64,000 nucleotides of DNA, taken from assembly GCF_014652795.1 (NCBI RefSeq), contig NZ_BMZM01000003.1, forward strand, positions 558,001 to 622,000, read 5' to 3'. Under the pieces are notes generated by a model. It was given only the letters and a program-made list of their open reading frames with translations, ran no database searches and had not been told where the DNA came from. This document shows positions 24,308 through 35,070 of the stretch, in pieces; the first letter of the stretch is position 1, and the number at the start of each line of letters is the position of its first letter. The DNA is from Kushneria pakistanensis. GTDB lineage: Bacteria > Pseudomonadota > Gammaproteobacteria > Pseudomonadales > Halomonadaceae. The position numbers and the translations under genes are program-made.

Positions 24308-25624
24308 TTGTTTTTTGAACGCCCCGATTCGGGAGAAACGGCTGTCCTGGTGCATATCGACTTCCAGGACAGCACCGAGCGCGAAGACACTTCAGAATTC
24401 ATGGAGCTGGTCCGCAGTGCCGGTGCCGTGCCGGCGGCCCTGCTGACAGGCAGTCGGCGCTCTCCCAGCCCCAGGCTCATGATTGGTGAAGGCAAGCTCG
24501 AAGAGCTGCGCGAGATGCTCGTTACACATCGCGCCGAGCTTGTCATCTTCAACCATTCCCTTTCGCCTTCTCAGGAACGAAATCTTGAGCGGGCCCTTCA
24601 ATGTCGCGTACTGGATCGTACCGGTCTGATTCTCGATATCTTCGCACAGCGCGCCAGAACGCATGAAGGCAAGCTGCAGGTGGAGCTTGCTCAGCTTGAG
24701 TACATGTCAACCCGCCTGGTGCGTGGCTGGACGCACCTTGAGCGCCAGAAAGGAGGTATCGGTCTGCGTGGCCCTGGTGAGACCCAGCTGGAGACCGATA
24801 GACGACTGCTACGCGGGCGTATCAAGGCCATTCACAAGCGCCTTGACCGGGTGCGCAGTCAGCGCGACCAGAATCGCCGCTCGCGTACACGGGCAGAAAT
24901 ACCTTCCGTTTCGCTGGTGGGATATACCAATGCGGGCAAGTCGACACTGTTCAATGCGCTGACCAATGCCGAGGTGTATGCCGCCGACCAGCTTTTTGCC
25001 ACGCTTGATCCCACGCTAAGGCGTCTTGAAATCAGCGATGTTGGGCCCATCGTCATGGCCGACACGGTAGGTTTCATTCGCCATCTGCCACACAAGCTGG
25101 TCGAGGCCTTTCGGGCCACGCTTCAGGAAGCGGCCGAGGCCAGCCTGCTGGTGCATGTCATCGACGCGGCGGACCCGCAGCGTGAAGCGCACATCGAGCA
25201 GGTCAATGCCGTACTGGAGGAAATTGGCGCCGGTGACGTGCCACGACTTCTGGTCATGAACAAGATTGACCTGCTGGGCATGTCACCCCGTCTTGAGCGC
25301 AGCACCACCGAGGAGGTGGAAACTGTCTGGCTTTCGGCCAAGGATGCCACCGGGTTTGACCTGCTGGAGCAGGCCCTTTCCGAGCGCCTTGCCACGAATC
25401 TTGTAGAAACCACCGTGCTGCTGGAGCCCTCACAGGGCTGGTTGCGCGCTCAGCTTTTTGCCCATGACGCCGTTCAGGAAGAAAGCTTTGATGAAGAAGG
25501 CAGAACGCATCTGAAAATTCGACTGCCGCGTCATGATCTGTTGCGCCTTTTGTCGCGTGCCGATGAAAACCCCGATGACTATCTCTCCCAGGCAGAGCAG
25601 GGCCGGGAGCAGTGGCAGGAATAA
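24308..25624 (+). CDS. hflX: Ribosome-associated GTPase HflX
   Basis: HflX splits stalled ribosomes, for example after heat shock. The 438-residue protein has an N-terminal HflX domain (to about 190, including the GGIGLRGPGETQLETDRR loop) and a central GTPase with GYTNAGKSTLF (G1), DTVGFIRHLPH (G3) and NKIDL (G4). The start is a TTG at 24308, 14 bases after hfq, with GAGAGGC upstream; no ATG fits the conserved N-terminus. It is co-transcribed with hfq and probably partly with hflK. Confidence 0.95.
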   Translation: MFFERPDSGETAVLVHIDFQDSTEREDTSEFMELVRSAGAVPAALLTGSRRSPSPRLMIGEGKLEELREMLVTHRAELVIFNHSLSPSQERNLERALQCRVLDRTGLILDIFAQRARTHEGKLQVELAQLEYMSTRLVRGWTHLERQKGGIGLRGPGETQLETDRRLLRGRIKAIHKRLDRVRSQRDQNRRSRTRAEIPSVSLVGYTNAGKSTLFNALTNAEVYAADQLFATLDPTLRRLEISDVGPIVMADTVGFIRHLPHKLVEAFRATLQEAAEASLLVHVIDAADPQREAHIEQVNAVLEEIGAGDVPRLLVMNKIDLLGMSPRLERSTTEEVETVWLSAKDATGFDLLEQALSERLATNLVETTVLLEPSQGWLRAQLFAHDAVQEESFDEEGRTHLKIRLPRHDLLRLLSRADENPDDYLSQAEQGREQWQE

Positions 25625-25635
25625 AACGCCATCCT

Positions 25636-25671
25636 GTCATGCCAGGAAGAATTTCAGGTCTTTGGCATGAC
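25636..25671. repeat. Inverted repeat in the hflX-hflK gap
   Basis: GTCATGCCA (25636-25644) and TGGCATGAC (25663-25671) form a 9-bp perfect stem with an 18-base loop and no T-run. The 177-base gap otherwise shows nothing I can name; it may hold a promoter for hflKC. Confidence 0.5.
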
Positions 25672-25801
25672 GACATGTTACAAATAGGGACGCTTCCGTC
25701 ATTATCAGGATGATCGGATATTCAAAGCGCTACTGTAAGAATGGCGCGTAATGATGTTATGAGGCTGGCGTTCAGCAACTCTTGCCCAGTGGAGAAGATG
25801 T

Positions 25802-27058
25802 ATGGCCTGGAATGAGCCTGGTGGTGGTGGCAACAATAACCAGCAGGACCCCTGGAGTGGTGGCGACCGTCGCGGTGGTGGCGGTGGCAATAATAACCAG
25901 GGTGGGGGACCTCCTGATCTTGATGAAGTCATCAGGAAACTGCGCAACAAGCTTAATGGGCTGCTGGGCCGTCGCCAGCTTCGCTCGGTAAACAACGGCG
26001 ATGACAACAATGGCAACGGTGGCAACAAGGGCGGTGGCAGCGGCCGCAGTGCTCTTTTATTGCCGATTGTTGTATTGATCGTGGGTGTCGTCATCTGGGC
26101 AGGATCGGGTTTTCATCTGATCGACCAGTCCGAACGTGGTGTGGTTTTCCGCTTTGGCAAGTATACCAATACCATCGGCCCGGGCCTGCACTGGAACCCG
26201 CCGCTGATCGACCGGGTGGAAAGTGTCAATGTGACCCGGATCCGGTCGGCCAGTCAGACGGACTCCATGCTTACGCGTGATGAAAACATCGTACGTGTCA
26301 GTATCTCTTCTCAATACGTGGTCTCGGATCCGCATGCGTTTCTGGTCAACGTACGTGGGCCGGAGATGACGCTGCAAAATGCCATGGACAGCGCCCTTCG
26401 TCAGGAAGTGGGCAACATGGATCTGCAGCAGATCCTGACCACCGGTCGTGAAGAGCTGGCCGGCGATATTTATGATCGCCTGGCGTCATACCTTGAAGCC
26501 TATGGCACCGGTATCCGGCTCCAGACGGTCAACATGGAGTCCACCTCGCCACCGGATCAGGTGCAGGACGCCTTTGATGACGTTATCCGTGCGCGTGAAG
26601 AACAGCAGCGTACCATCAACCGTGCCAATGCCTATCGTGACGCCATCCTGCCTGAAGCTGAAGGTCAGCGTCAGCGCATGATCGAGGAAGCCCAGGGCTA
26701 CAAGGCAGCGGTCGTTGCTGATGCTCAGGGTGAAACCAATCGCTTCATATCACTGTTGGGCGAGTATGAAAAAGCGCCCGATGTGACACGTCAGCGTCTG
26801 TATCTGGACACCATGACCGAGATTCTGGCGAATACGCCCAAGGCACTGGTGGATCTGGGTGAAGGCAACGATGCAGTGACGGTTCTGCCGCTTAACCAGA
26901 TGGGACGTGGTGACAACAGTGGCAATCGCGATGGCGACCGCAACCAGAGCAATGTGGATGCGCGTCAGCTTGAGCAGCTCTCTCAGCAGGTCGTCGAGCA
27001 CATGAGAAGCAATCAGCAGCAAAACAACGGTCGCAATAGCCTGCGGGAGGGACGCTAA
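25802..27058 (+). CDS. hflK: FtsH protease modulator HflK
   Basis: HflK and HflC form a large cage around the FtsH protease in the inner membrane and regulate its access to substrates. The 418-residue protein has a cytoplasmic N-terminal tail (1-80) very rich in Gly, Asn and Asp, one membrane segment (about 82-105), and a periplasmic SPFH/band 7 domain followed by a coiled-coil rich in Glu, Gln and Arg. The C-terminus is Asn/Gln-rich. Its stop overlaps the hflC ATG by one base, so the two are coupled. Confidence 0.95.
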   Translation: MAWNEPGGGGNNNQQDPWSGGDRRGGGGGNNNQGGGPPDLDEVIRKLRNKLNGLLGRRQLRSVNNGDDNNGNGGNKGGGSGRSALLLPIVVLIVGVVIWAGSGFHLIDQSERGVVFRFGKYTNTIGPGLHWNPPLIDRVESVNVTRIRSASQTDSMLTRDENIVRVSISSQYVVSDPHAFLVNVRGPEMTLQNAMDSALRQEVGNMDLQQILTTGREELAGDIYDRLASYLEAYGTGIRLQTVNMESTSPPDQVQDAFDDVIRAREEQQRTINRANAYRDAILPEAEGQRQRMIEEAQGYKAAVVADAQGETNRFISLLGEYEKAPDVTRQRLYLDTMTEILANTPKALVDLGEGNDAVTVLPLNQMGRGDNSGNRDGDRNQSNVDARQLEQLSQQVVEHMRSNQQQNNGRNSLREGR

Positions 27059-28026
27059 TGTTCAATAATCGCGCCCTTGTCATCATCATCGTACTGGGCA
27101 TTCTTGCCTGGGTCGGCAGCGCAAGTCTTTATACGATCAATGAAACCGAGCGCGGCATCAAGCTGCGCTTTGGTGAGGTGATCGAAAACGACATCCAGCC
27201 GGGTCTGCACTTTAAATGGCCCATTCTCAATACCGTCAGGATTTTCGATACCCGTGTGCTGTCGGTGGACGCCAGCGCTACGCGCTATCTGACCAGCGAT
27301 TCCAAGGCCGTCATCGTGGATTCGTTCGTGAAGTGGCAGATCATCGATGCCGGTCTTTTCTATGAGGCTACGCGGGGCAACGAGCAGGCAGCCGAGCGTC
27401 TGATTGCACCACGCACCGATGAAGCGCTGCGTAACAAGTTTGGTCAAACCACGATGACACAGATCATTCGTGAACGACCGGCGGCGCAGAGCGACAACCG
27501 CGAAGTTGCCGAGGAAGTGCAGCAGGGCGATTCGGTGGCCAGCGAGCGTGACGAGCTGATGGTGGATCCCATCAAGCAGCTTGATGCTGCCATGCGTCGT
27601 GAGCTCGGTGTGCGCATTCTCGATATCCGCGTCAAGCGTATCGAGCTGCCCAGTGAGGTGACGCAGGCGGTTTATGAACGCATGAACTCACAGCGTGAAC
27701 AGGCCGCACGTGGCTATCGTGCCGAGGGCACACGTCAGGCGGAAGAAATCAGTGCCGATGCCGATCGCCAGCGTGAAGAGATTCTTGCCAGCGGCCGTCA
27801 GATTGCCGAAACCACGCGTGGTGAAGGTGATGCAGCAGCGGCGGCACTCTATTCGGCTGCCTATCAGCAAAATGCCGGATTCTTTGATTTCTATCGCACG
27901 CTTCAGGCCTATCGTGAAAGCTTCAAGGGGCATAACGATCTGATGGTATTGAGCCCGTCAAGCAACCAGTTCCTGCAGCTTTTCAAGCAGGGCAACGGTG
28001 AATCATCCTCGGCAGCCATGCCCTGA
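27058..28026 (+). CDS. hflC: FtsH protease modulator HflC
   Basis: HflC is the partner of HflK in the FtsH-regulating complex. The 322-residue protein has an N-terminal signal-anchor (about 5-23), the band 7 domain, a central insertion near 135-165 and a long alanine/glutamate-rich helix (about 210-265). The start ATG overlaps the hflK stop (TAATG). A strong terminator lies 60 bases after the stop, ending the hflX-hflK-hflC unit. Confidence 0.95.
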   Translation: MFNNRALVIIIVLGILAWVGSASLYTINETERGIKLRFGEVIENDIQPGLHFKWPILNTVRIFDTRVLSVDASATRYLTSDSKAVIVDSFVKWQIIDAGLFYEATRGNEQAAERLIAPRTDEALRNKFGQTTMTQIIRERPAAQSDNREVAEEVQQGDSVASERDELMVDPIKQLDAAMRRELGVRILDIRVKRIELPSEVTQAVYERMNSQREQAARGYRAEGTRQAEEISADADRQREEILASGRQIAETTRGEGDAAAAALYSAAYQQNAGFFDFYRTLQAYRESFKGHNDLMVLSPSSNQFLQLFKQGNGESSSAAMP

Positions 28027-28084
28027 ATTCAGGGAAGATGCCCGGGCGGGATTTCTCCGCTGACGAGTTGTGATAGTATCCTTC

Positions 28085-28110
28085 AACCGGGGGCTTCCCC
28101 CGGTTTTTTT
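28085..28110 (+). terminator. Rho-independent terminator after hflC
   Basis: AACCGGGGG (28085-28093), loop CTT, CCCCCGG (28097-28103), then seven T. Confidence 0.93.
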
Positions 28111-28198
28111 GTGGCTGTCGTTTGTCGATGGCTTGATGTGGTACCCGTTCGGGCATGGCCGGGGCCACCGTTTTTTTACTTCTGTCAGGGCATGTTCG

Positions 28199-29383
28199 AT
28201 GACCATTGCTGATCGCTGGCTGCTTCCGGACGGTATGGATGAGGTGCTTCCGCCTCAGGCGCTGCGTATGGAGTCGCTGCGCCGCGGCCTGATGGATCTC
28301 TACTATCGCTGGGGTTATGACCTGGTCATGCCACCGCCGGTAGAGTTTCTTGATTCCCTTCTTACCGGCGCCGGTACCGATCTTGATTTACAGACGTTCA
28401 AGCTGACTGATCAGCTGACAGGGCGTTTGATGGGGGCCAGCGCGGATGTGACGCCTCAGGTTGCCAGAATGGATGCTCACTCCCTGCGACGTCAGGGACC
28501 GGTGCGATTGTGTTATTGCGCCCATGTGCTGCGGGCCAGGGCCGATGAGCATCAGGGTGGGCGCAGTCCGGTGCAGGCAGGGCTTGAGCTTTTCGGTCAT
28601 GCCGGTATCGAGGCCGATATCGAAATCGTGAAGCTGGCGCTTGCGAGCCTGTCCTTTGCCGGAGCCAATGATGTCCATCTGGCCATCGGGCATATCGGTA
28701 TCTACCGGGCGCTCGCTGAAGAGGCGCATCTTGAAGACGATGTCGAATCATTGATTTTCGAAGCGCTGGAACGCAAGGCCGTCTCGGAAGTCGATGCGCT
28801 GATCGAGCAACACATCTCTGATGCTTCTCTTGCTGCCATGTTCAAACAGTTGCCGCGTCTGCATGGCAGCGTTGAAGTGCTTGAGCGTGCCCGAAACATC
28901 TTTGCCAATGGCTCACAGGCCATTGTTGATGCGCTTGACCAACTGGTCGCGCTGCAGCATGTGCTCAGCACTGCCTATGACGAGGTCACTCTCTATTTTG
29001 ATCTGGCAGAGCTGCGTGGCTATCAATATCACACGGGGCTGGTATTTGCCGCCTACGTGCCAGGCTATGGGCAGGCCCTGGTAAAGGGCGGTCGCTATGA
29101 TGATACCGGGCGCGCCTTCGGGCGGCCGCGGCCGGCGACCGGCTGTTCCATGGACCTCAAGCAATTGGCAACCCTTTGCCAGCGCGCGCCTTCTCATGAT
29201 GGTATCTGGGCACCCATGGAAGAAGATGAGGCCTTGAGCCAGCGCATTCATGCATTGCGTGATGCTGGTGAACGTGTTGTTCAGCAGTTACCCGGTCAGT
29301 CAACGGATGCACTGGCCCATTTCTGCGATCGTCAACTCATCTATCGTGATGGCGCCTGGCACATCGAGTCGCTCGCCAACTGA
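28199..29383 (+). CDS. hisZ: ATP phosphoribosyltransferase regulatory subunit HisZ
   Basis: HisZ is a catalytically inactive histidyl-tRNA synthetase paralogue that activates the short form of HisG in the first step of histidine synthesis. The 394-residue protein keeps the class II fold (RRGLMDLYYRWGYDLVMPP, ELRGYQYHTGLVFAAY, GGRYDDTGRAFGRPRPATG) but lacks the anticodon-binding domain. The open frame extends upstream through the terminator, so the ATG at 28199 is taken. HisG itself is not in the window. The hflC-hisZ-purA order is common in pseudomonads and halomonads. Confidence 0.94.
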   Translation: MTIADRWLLPDGMDEVLPPQALRMESLRRGLMDLYYRWGYDLVMPPPVEFLDSLLTGAGTDLDLQTFKLTDQLTGRLMGASADVTPQVARMDAHSLRRQGPVRLCYCAHVLRARADEHQGGRSPVQAGLELFGHAGIEADIEIVKLALASLSFAGANDVHLAIGHIGIYRALAEEAHLEDDVESLIFEALERKAVSEVDALIEQHISDASLAAMFKQLPRLHGSVEVLERARNIFANGSQAIVDALDQLVALQHVLSTAYDEVTLYFDLAELRGYQYHTGLVFAAYVPGYGQALVKGGRYDDTGRAFGRPRPATGCSMDLKQLATLCQRAPSHDGIWAPMEEDEALSQRIHALRDAGERVVQQLPGQSTDALAHFCDRQLIYRDGAWHIESLAN

Positions 29384-29399
29384 ATTTGACACCCGGCGT

Positions 29400-29424
29400 C
29401 TGCCCGTTCCGGGCAGGCCTTTGA
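29400..29424 (+). terminator. Small hairpin between hisZ and purA
   Basis: CTGCCCG (29400-29406), loop TTC, CGGGCAG (29410-29416), then GCCTTTGA. The short T-run makes it a weak or partial terminator; it ends 15 bases before purA. Confidence 0.4.
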
Positions 29425-30735
<1,311 letters not shown>

Positions 30736-30757
30736 TCCTGACGTGATGTTTCTTCCA

Positions 30758-30784
30758 ATCCCTGATGATTCATCAGGGATTTTT
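30758..30784 (+). terminator. Rho-independent terminator after purA
   Basis: ATCCCTGATG (30758-30767), loop ATT, CATCAGGGAT (30771-30780), then TTTT. It insulates the suf operon from purA. Confidence 0.88.
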
Positions 30785-30851
30785 AGTATCTGGCACTCGC
30801 ATGCGGGGCCTTAAAGTCTGAAGCTATCATGTTGATTGGCAAGGAAGTGGG

Positions 30852-30880
30852 TTCACACTGCCCGTAATGAGGACTAAAAT
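30852..30880 (+). promoter_or_regulatory. Sigma-70 promoter of the suf regulator gene
   Basis: TTCACA (30852-30857) and TAAAAT (30875-30880) are separated by exactly 17 bases; each differs from consensus at one position. Transcription would start near 30887, about 24 bases before the ATG. Confidence 0.75.
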
Positions 30881-30884
30881 AGTA
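30872..30884 (+). promoter_or_regulatory. IscR type 1-like operator over the -10 box
   Basis: GACTAAAATAGTA matches the core GACTRWWWYAGTC of the IscR type 1 site at 12 of 13 positions and covers the -10 hexamer, so binding would block transcription. The outer flanks fit poorly. The gene it controls encodes an Rrf2-family regulator with three cysteines, so negative autoregulation by the holo-protein is a reasonable inference. Confidence 0.55.
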
Positions 30885-30910
30885 CGCAATCAGTCAGGCA
30901 AGAGGCCGAC

Positions 30911-31378
30911 ATGCTGAAGCTGTCGAAAATGAGCGATTATGGAGCAGTGGTGATGGCGCAGATATCGCGTCATCCGGATTGTTCGCATGCTGCTGCCGAT
31001 ATTGCTGATCGCGTCGGATTGCCTCGGCCCACCGTTAGCAAGACACTCAAGCTTTTATTGCGCGCCGGACTCTTGACGTCACAGCGTGGAGTCAACGGCG
31101 GTTATCGGCTGTCACGCAGTGCCAGTGCCATTACGGTGCGCGATATCATCACTGCCATTGAGGGTCCGGTAGCCATGACCGAATGCAGCCATGGTCATGG
31201 CGATTGTGACCTGATGTCCAGCTGTGGCGTGGCAAGCAACTGGCAGCGCGTATCGCTGGCCGTACGCCAGTTGCTTGACAGTGTCACGCTGTCGGACCTG
31301 GCGCATGATGCGCCAATCAAATTGCCCGTACAGCTGCCCATACAGAGTGTGGCACTCGGTGAGGCACGCGGTATCTGA
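30911..31378 (+). CDS. SUF system Fe-S cluster regulator, Rrf2 family
   Basis: The 155-residue winged-helix regulator begins MLKLSKMSDYGAVVM, the Rrf2 start, with the recognition helix in RVGLPRPTVSKTLKLLLRAG. Three cysteines (TECSHGHGDCDLMSSC) match the cluster ligands of IscR-type proteins, with spacings of 6 and 5 residues between them. It resembles the SUF-associated regulator seen in Xanthomonas and relatives rather than IscR of the isc operon. It heads the sufBCDST operon, 79 bases upstream of sufB, and is probably autoregulated through the site at 30872. Confidence 0.9.
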   Translation: MLKLSKMSDYGAVVMAQISRHPDCSHAAADIADRVGLPRPTVSKTLKLLLRAGLLTSQRGVNGGYRLSRSASAITVRDIITAIEGPVAMTECSHGHGDCDLMSSCGVASNWQRVSLAVRQLLDSVTLSDLAHDAPIKLPVQLPIQSVALGEARGI

Positions 31379-31457
31379 CGGACCGCAGACGATATAACAC
31401 GACGGTTCTGACCAACGACCGATGAGACGAACAGTACCCGTTTGAGGGGAGAGGATC

Positions 31458-32900
31458 ATGGCAACCGAAGCAATGGAGCAGCTTGCTCGTCGCGAGTACA
31501 AGCAGGGTTTTATTACCGATATCGAAAGCGATACGGTACCGCCCGGACTTGACGAGAGCACGATCGCCTTTATTTCACAAAAGAAGGGCGAGCCACAGTG
31601 GATGCTGGACTGGCGTCTTGAGGCCTATCATCAGTGGCTCAAGATGACGTCACCATCATGGGCGCATCTGGATTATCCGCCGATCGATTATCAGGCCATT
31701 TCGTATTTCAGTGCGCCCAAAAAGCCGGAAGACCGGCCTCAGAGTCTGGACGAAGTTGACCCGAAGCTTCTGGAGACCTATGAGAAGCTGGGTATTCCGC
31801 TGCATGAGCGAGCAGCGCTTGCCGGTGTGGCCGTGGATGCTGTCTTCGACTCGGTCTCCGTGACTACGACCTTCAGGGAAAAGCTTGCCGAGGCCGGTGT
31901 CATCTTCTGCTCGATCTCGGAAGCCATCCGTGAATATCCCGAGCTGGTGCGCCAGTATCTGGGGACTGTCGTGCCGCCGGGCGATAATTATTTCGCCGCG
32001 CTCAATTCGGCAGTATTTACCGACGGCTCATTTGTCTACATCCCGGAGGGCGTCACCTGTCCGATGGAGCTGTCGACCTATTTCCGTATCAATGCCGCCA
32101 ATACCGGACAGTTCGAGCGCACGCTGATCGTGTGTGACAAGCGCGCGCAGGTCTCCTACCTGGAAGGTTGTACCGCTCCACAGCGTGATGAAAATCAGCT
32201 GCACGCCGCCGTTGTTGAGCTGGTAGCGCTGGAAGATGCCTACATCAAGTACTCCACCGTTCAGAACTGGTATCCCGGTGACGAAGATGGCAAGGGTGGT
32301 ATTTATAACTTTGTGACCAAGCGCGGTGATTGTCGCGGTGATCGTTCGCGCATCAGCTGGACGCAGGTCGAAACCGGTTCTGCCATCACCTGGAAGTATC
32401 CGTCGTGCCTTCTGCGTGGCAATGAGAGCAAGGGCGAGTTCTATTCGGTGGCGGTCACCAATGGGCGTCAGCAGGCCGATACCGGCACCAAGATGATCCA
32501 CATTGGTAAAAACACCTCGTCAACGATCGTGTCCAAGGGCATCGCGGCCGGCAAGAGTAATCAGTCCTATCGCGGACTGGTCAAGGTATCGCCACGTGCT
32601 ACCGGCAGCCGCAACTTTACCCAGTGCGACTCGCTTCTGATCGGCGACAAGTGTGGCGCGCATACCTTTCCCTATCAGGAGATCGGTAACAGCCGCTCTA
32701 CCATCGAGCATGAAGCCACCACTTCAAAAATTGGCGACGATCAGCTCTTTTACTGCAAGAGCCGCGGCATTTCGGAAGAAGACGCCGTCAGCATGATCGT
32801 CAACGGCTTCTGCAAGGATGTCTTCCAGGAACTGCCGATGGAGTTTGCGGTAGAAGCCGAAGCATTGCTTAGCGTGACGCTAGAAGGCTCGGTCGGCTAA
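31458..32900 (+). CDS. sufB: Fe-S cluster assembly scaffold protein SufB
   Basis: SufB, with SufC and SufD, forms the scaffold on which Fe-S clusters are built. The 480-residue protein carries the beta-helix core, the [10 protein letters not shown] stretch with a conserved cysteine near residue 239, and the C-terminal [33 protein letters not shown] precedes the ATG. It is the first structural gene of the operon. Confidence 0.97.
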   Translation: MATEAMEQLARREYKQGFITDIESDTVPPGLDESTIAFISQKKGEPQWMLDWRLEAYHQWLKMTSPSWAHLDYPPIDYQAISYFSAPKKPEDRPQSLDEVDPKLLETYEKLGIPLHERAALAGVAVDAVFDSVSVTTTFREKLAEAGVIFCSISEAIREYPELVRQYLGTVVPPGDNYFAALNSAVFTDGSFVYIPEGVTCPMELSTYFRINAANTGQFERTLIVCDKRAQVSYLEGCTAPQRDENQLHAAVVELVALEDAYIKYSTVQNWYPGDEDGKGGIYNFVTKRGDCRGDRSRISWTQVETGSAITWKYPSCLLRGNESKGEFYSVAVTNGRQQADTGTKMIHIGKNTSSTIVSKGIAAGKSNQSYRGLVKVSPRATGSRNFTQCDSLLIGDKCGAHTFPYQEIGNSRSTIEHEATTSKIGDDQLFYCKSRGISEEDAVSMIVNGFCKDVFQELPMEFAVEAEALLSVTLEGSVG

Positions 32901-32992
32901 TAACCGTTTTGATGGACGGTCATGCCGGCCGTCCACACCGACAATTTTTTCAGCCGCCCGGCGGCGCACCATTACAGAATCAGGGTTACAAC

Positions 32993-33745
32993 ATGCTCGA
33001 GATCAAGGATCTTCACGCGACGGTAGAAGGCAACGAAATTCTCAAGGGAATCACGTTGACCATTAATCCCGGTGAAGTACATGCCATCATGGGCCCCAAT
33101 GGCGCGGGCAAGTCGACACTGTCGGCCGTACTGGCCGGTCGCGATGGCTATGAAGTGACTCAGGGCACCATCACGTTTGATGGCAAGGATCTTGCCGAGA
33201 TGGCTGTCGAAGAGCGTGCCCAGGCAGGTCTTCTGATGGGCTTTCAGTATCCGGTTGAAATCCCCGGGGTCAAGAACATCTATCTGCTGAAGTCGGCCCT
33301 CAACGCCCAGCGCGCAGCGCGTGGCATGGAAGACATGCCGGCACCCGAGTTCATGAAGCTGATCAAGGAAAAGATCGCTTTCATGAAGATGGATTCAAGC
33401 TTTCTGCACCGCGCCGTAAATGAAGGCTTCTCGGGCGGCGAGAAAAAGCGCAATGAAATTCTGCAGATGCTGGTACTTCAGCCGAAGCTTGCTCTGCTTG
33501 ACGAGATTGACTCCGGTCTTGATATCGACGCCATGAAAGTGGTGGCTGAAGGTGTCAACTCGCTGCGCAGCGAAGATCGCGCCATTTTGATGGTTACGCA
33601 CTATCAGCGTCTTCTTGATCACATCACGCCCGATCAGGTGCACGTGCTGATCGATGGCCGTATTGCCAAGTCCGGTGACCAGCATCTGGCACAAGAACTT
33701 GAAGCGCGCGGTTATGAATGGGTTGTCGAGGAGCCTGCAGCATGA
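32993..33745 (+). CDS. sufC: Fe-S cluster assembly ATPase SufC
   Basis: SufC is the ABC-type ATPase of the SufBCD complex. The 250-residue protein has Walker A (GPNGAGKSTLS), the signature FSGGEKKRNEILQ, Walker B (LALLDEIDSGLD) and the switch histidine in ILMVTHYQRLL. The ATG at 32993 is preceded by AGGG; the longer frame from 32909 runs through non-family sequence. The stop overlaps the sufD start (ATGA). Confidence 0.97.
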   Translation: MLEIKDLHATVEGNEILKGITLTINPGEVHAIMGPNGAGKSTLSAVLAGRDGYEVTQGTITFDGKDLAEMAVEERAQAGLLMGFQYPVEIPGVKNIYLLKSALNAQRAARGMEDMPAPEFMKLIKEKIAFMKMDSSFLHRAVNEGFSGGEKKRNEILQMLVLQPKLALLDEIDSGLDIDAMKVVAEGVNSLRSEDRAILMVTHYQRLLDHITPDQVHVLIDGRIAKSGDQHLAQELEARGYEWVVEEPAA

Positions 33746-35070
33746 GTTTGCCTGAAACGCTCACACAGCGTCTGCATGCAGCCGCAGGCGCCGAGGAGCC
33801 GCAATGGCTTGCCGGCAAGCGTCGTGAAGGTGCTGCGCAGTTTGAAGCACAGGGGTTTCCCACGCGTCGCGAAGAGGCGTGGAAATATACCGACATGTCC
33901 CGACTCTCGGGCATCGAGTTTGGGCAGGCAACGGACAGCGAGCTCGATCAGGCGCTGTTTGAAGCGCTCAGACTGGATATCGATGCCTGTCGTCTGGTGT
34001 TCGTGGACGGCGTTTTCAGCAGCACCTGGTCTGACATCGATCACCTGCCCGAAGGCCTCAGCGTAGCGCCGTTGTCACAGGCACTGACAAGCGATCAGGG
34101 GTCTGTCAGCGAGCAGTTCGGCCATCTGACGGGTATCAGCTTCTCGCCCTTTGCCGCGCTCAATACGGCCCTGAGCAATGAAGGTGCCGTGATCAGTATT
34201 GGCAAGGGCAAGGCAGTGGAAAAGCCTGTCTATCTGCTGTTCATTTCGCGCAATCGTGCTGAACCTGTCATGAGCCATCCGCGTATTCTGGTGCGCTGTG
34301 AGCCCGAGAGTGAAGCAACGGTGATCGAGCATTACGTGGGTGAACAGGGCGCTGCCAACCTGACCAATGCCGTCACCGAAATCGATATGGCACCGGCGTC
34401 CAGGCTTTCACATTACAAGCTTCAGGAAGCAAGCCAGAGCGAGTATCACGTCGCCAGCATTCAGGTGGATCAGCGTCGTGATACGAACTTCACCTCGCAC
34501 AACCTGAATCTGGGTGGGGCGCTGGTACGCAACGATCTGATCAGTGATCTCAACGATGAAAACGCGACGGTAGACCTGCTGGGACTATTTTTCGGTCAGG
34601 AACGTCAGCACATCGATAATCACACCAAGGTCAATCACAACGCGCCGCGCACGTATTCCAACGAGAACTACAAGGGTATTCTCGATGGGCGCGCTCGCGG
34701 GGTCTTCAATGGCCGGGTTTATATCAAGCGTGACGCTCAGCAGGTGCTGGGGTATCAGAACAACGCCAACCTGTTGTTATCTGATCGCGCCGAGATTGAT
34801 ACCAAGCCGGAACTTGAAATCTATGCCGACGACGTACAGTGCTCTCATGGCACGACCACCGGTCAGCTGGATGAGAACGCCATCTTTGCCCTTCGTGCCC
34901 GCGGCATTGATGAACAGATGGCGCGCGGATTGCTGACGCTGGCCTTTGCCAATGAAGTCATGGAACGTATTCGCCATGGCGTGCTGACGGATCGTGTGGA
35001 ACGTGCGGTCGCAGGCAAGTTGCCTGACCGCTTCAACCTCGAAAGCCTGGTAGAAGATACTTCGCTATGA
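33742..35070 (+). CDS. sufD: Fe-S cluster assembly protein SufD
   Basis: SufD pairs with SufB on the SufC dimer. The 442-residue protein has an N-terminal helical part with the TRREEAWKYTDMS motif and the C-terminal SufB/D beta-helix ending in DLARGL-type sequence (here EQMARGLLTLAFANEVMERI). It overlaps sufC at its start and sufS at its end, both by ATGA, so the four proteins are translationally coupled. Confidence 0.95.
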   Translation: MSLPETLTQRLHAAAGAEEPQWLAGKRREGAAQFEAQGFPTRREEAWKYTDMSRLSGIEFGQATDSELDQALFEALRLDIDACRLVFVDGVFSSTWSDIDHLPEGLSVAPLSQALTSDQGSVSEQFGHLTGISFSPFAALNTALSNEGAVISIGKGKAVEKPVYLLFISRNRAEPVMSHPRILVRCEPESEATVIEHYVGEQGAANLTNAVTEIDMAPASRLSHYKLQEASQSEYHVASIQVDQRRDTNFTSHNLNLGGALVRNDLISDLNDENATVDLLGLFFGQERQHIDNHTKVNHNAPRTYSNENYKGILDGRARGVFNGRVYIKRDAQQVLGYQNNANLLLSDRAEIDTKPELEIYADDVQCSHGTTTGQLDENAIFALRARGIDEQMARGLLTLAFANEVMERIRHGVLTDRVERAVAGKLPDRFNLESLVEDTSL

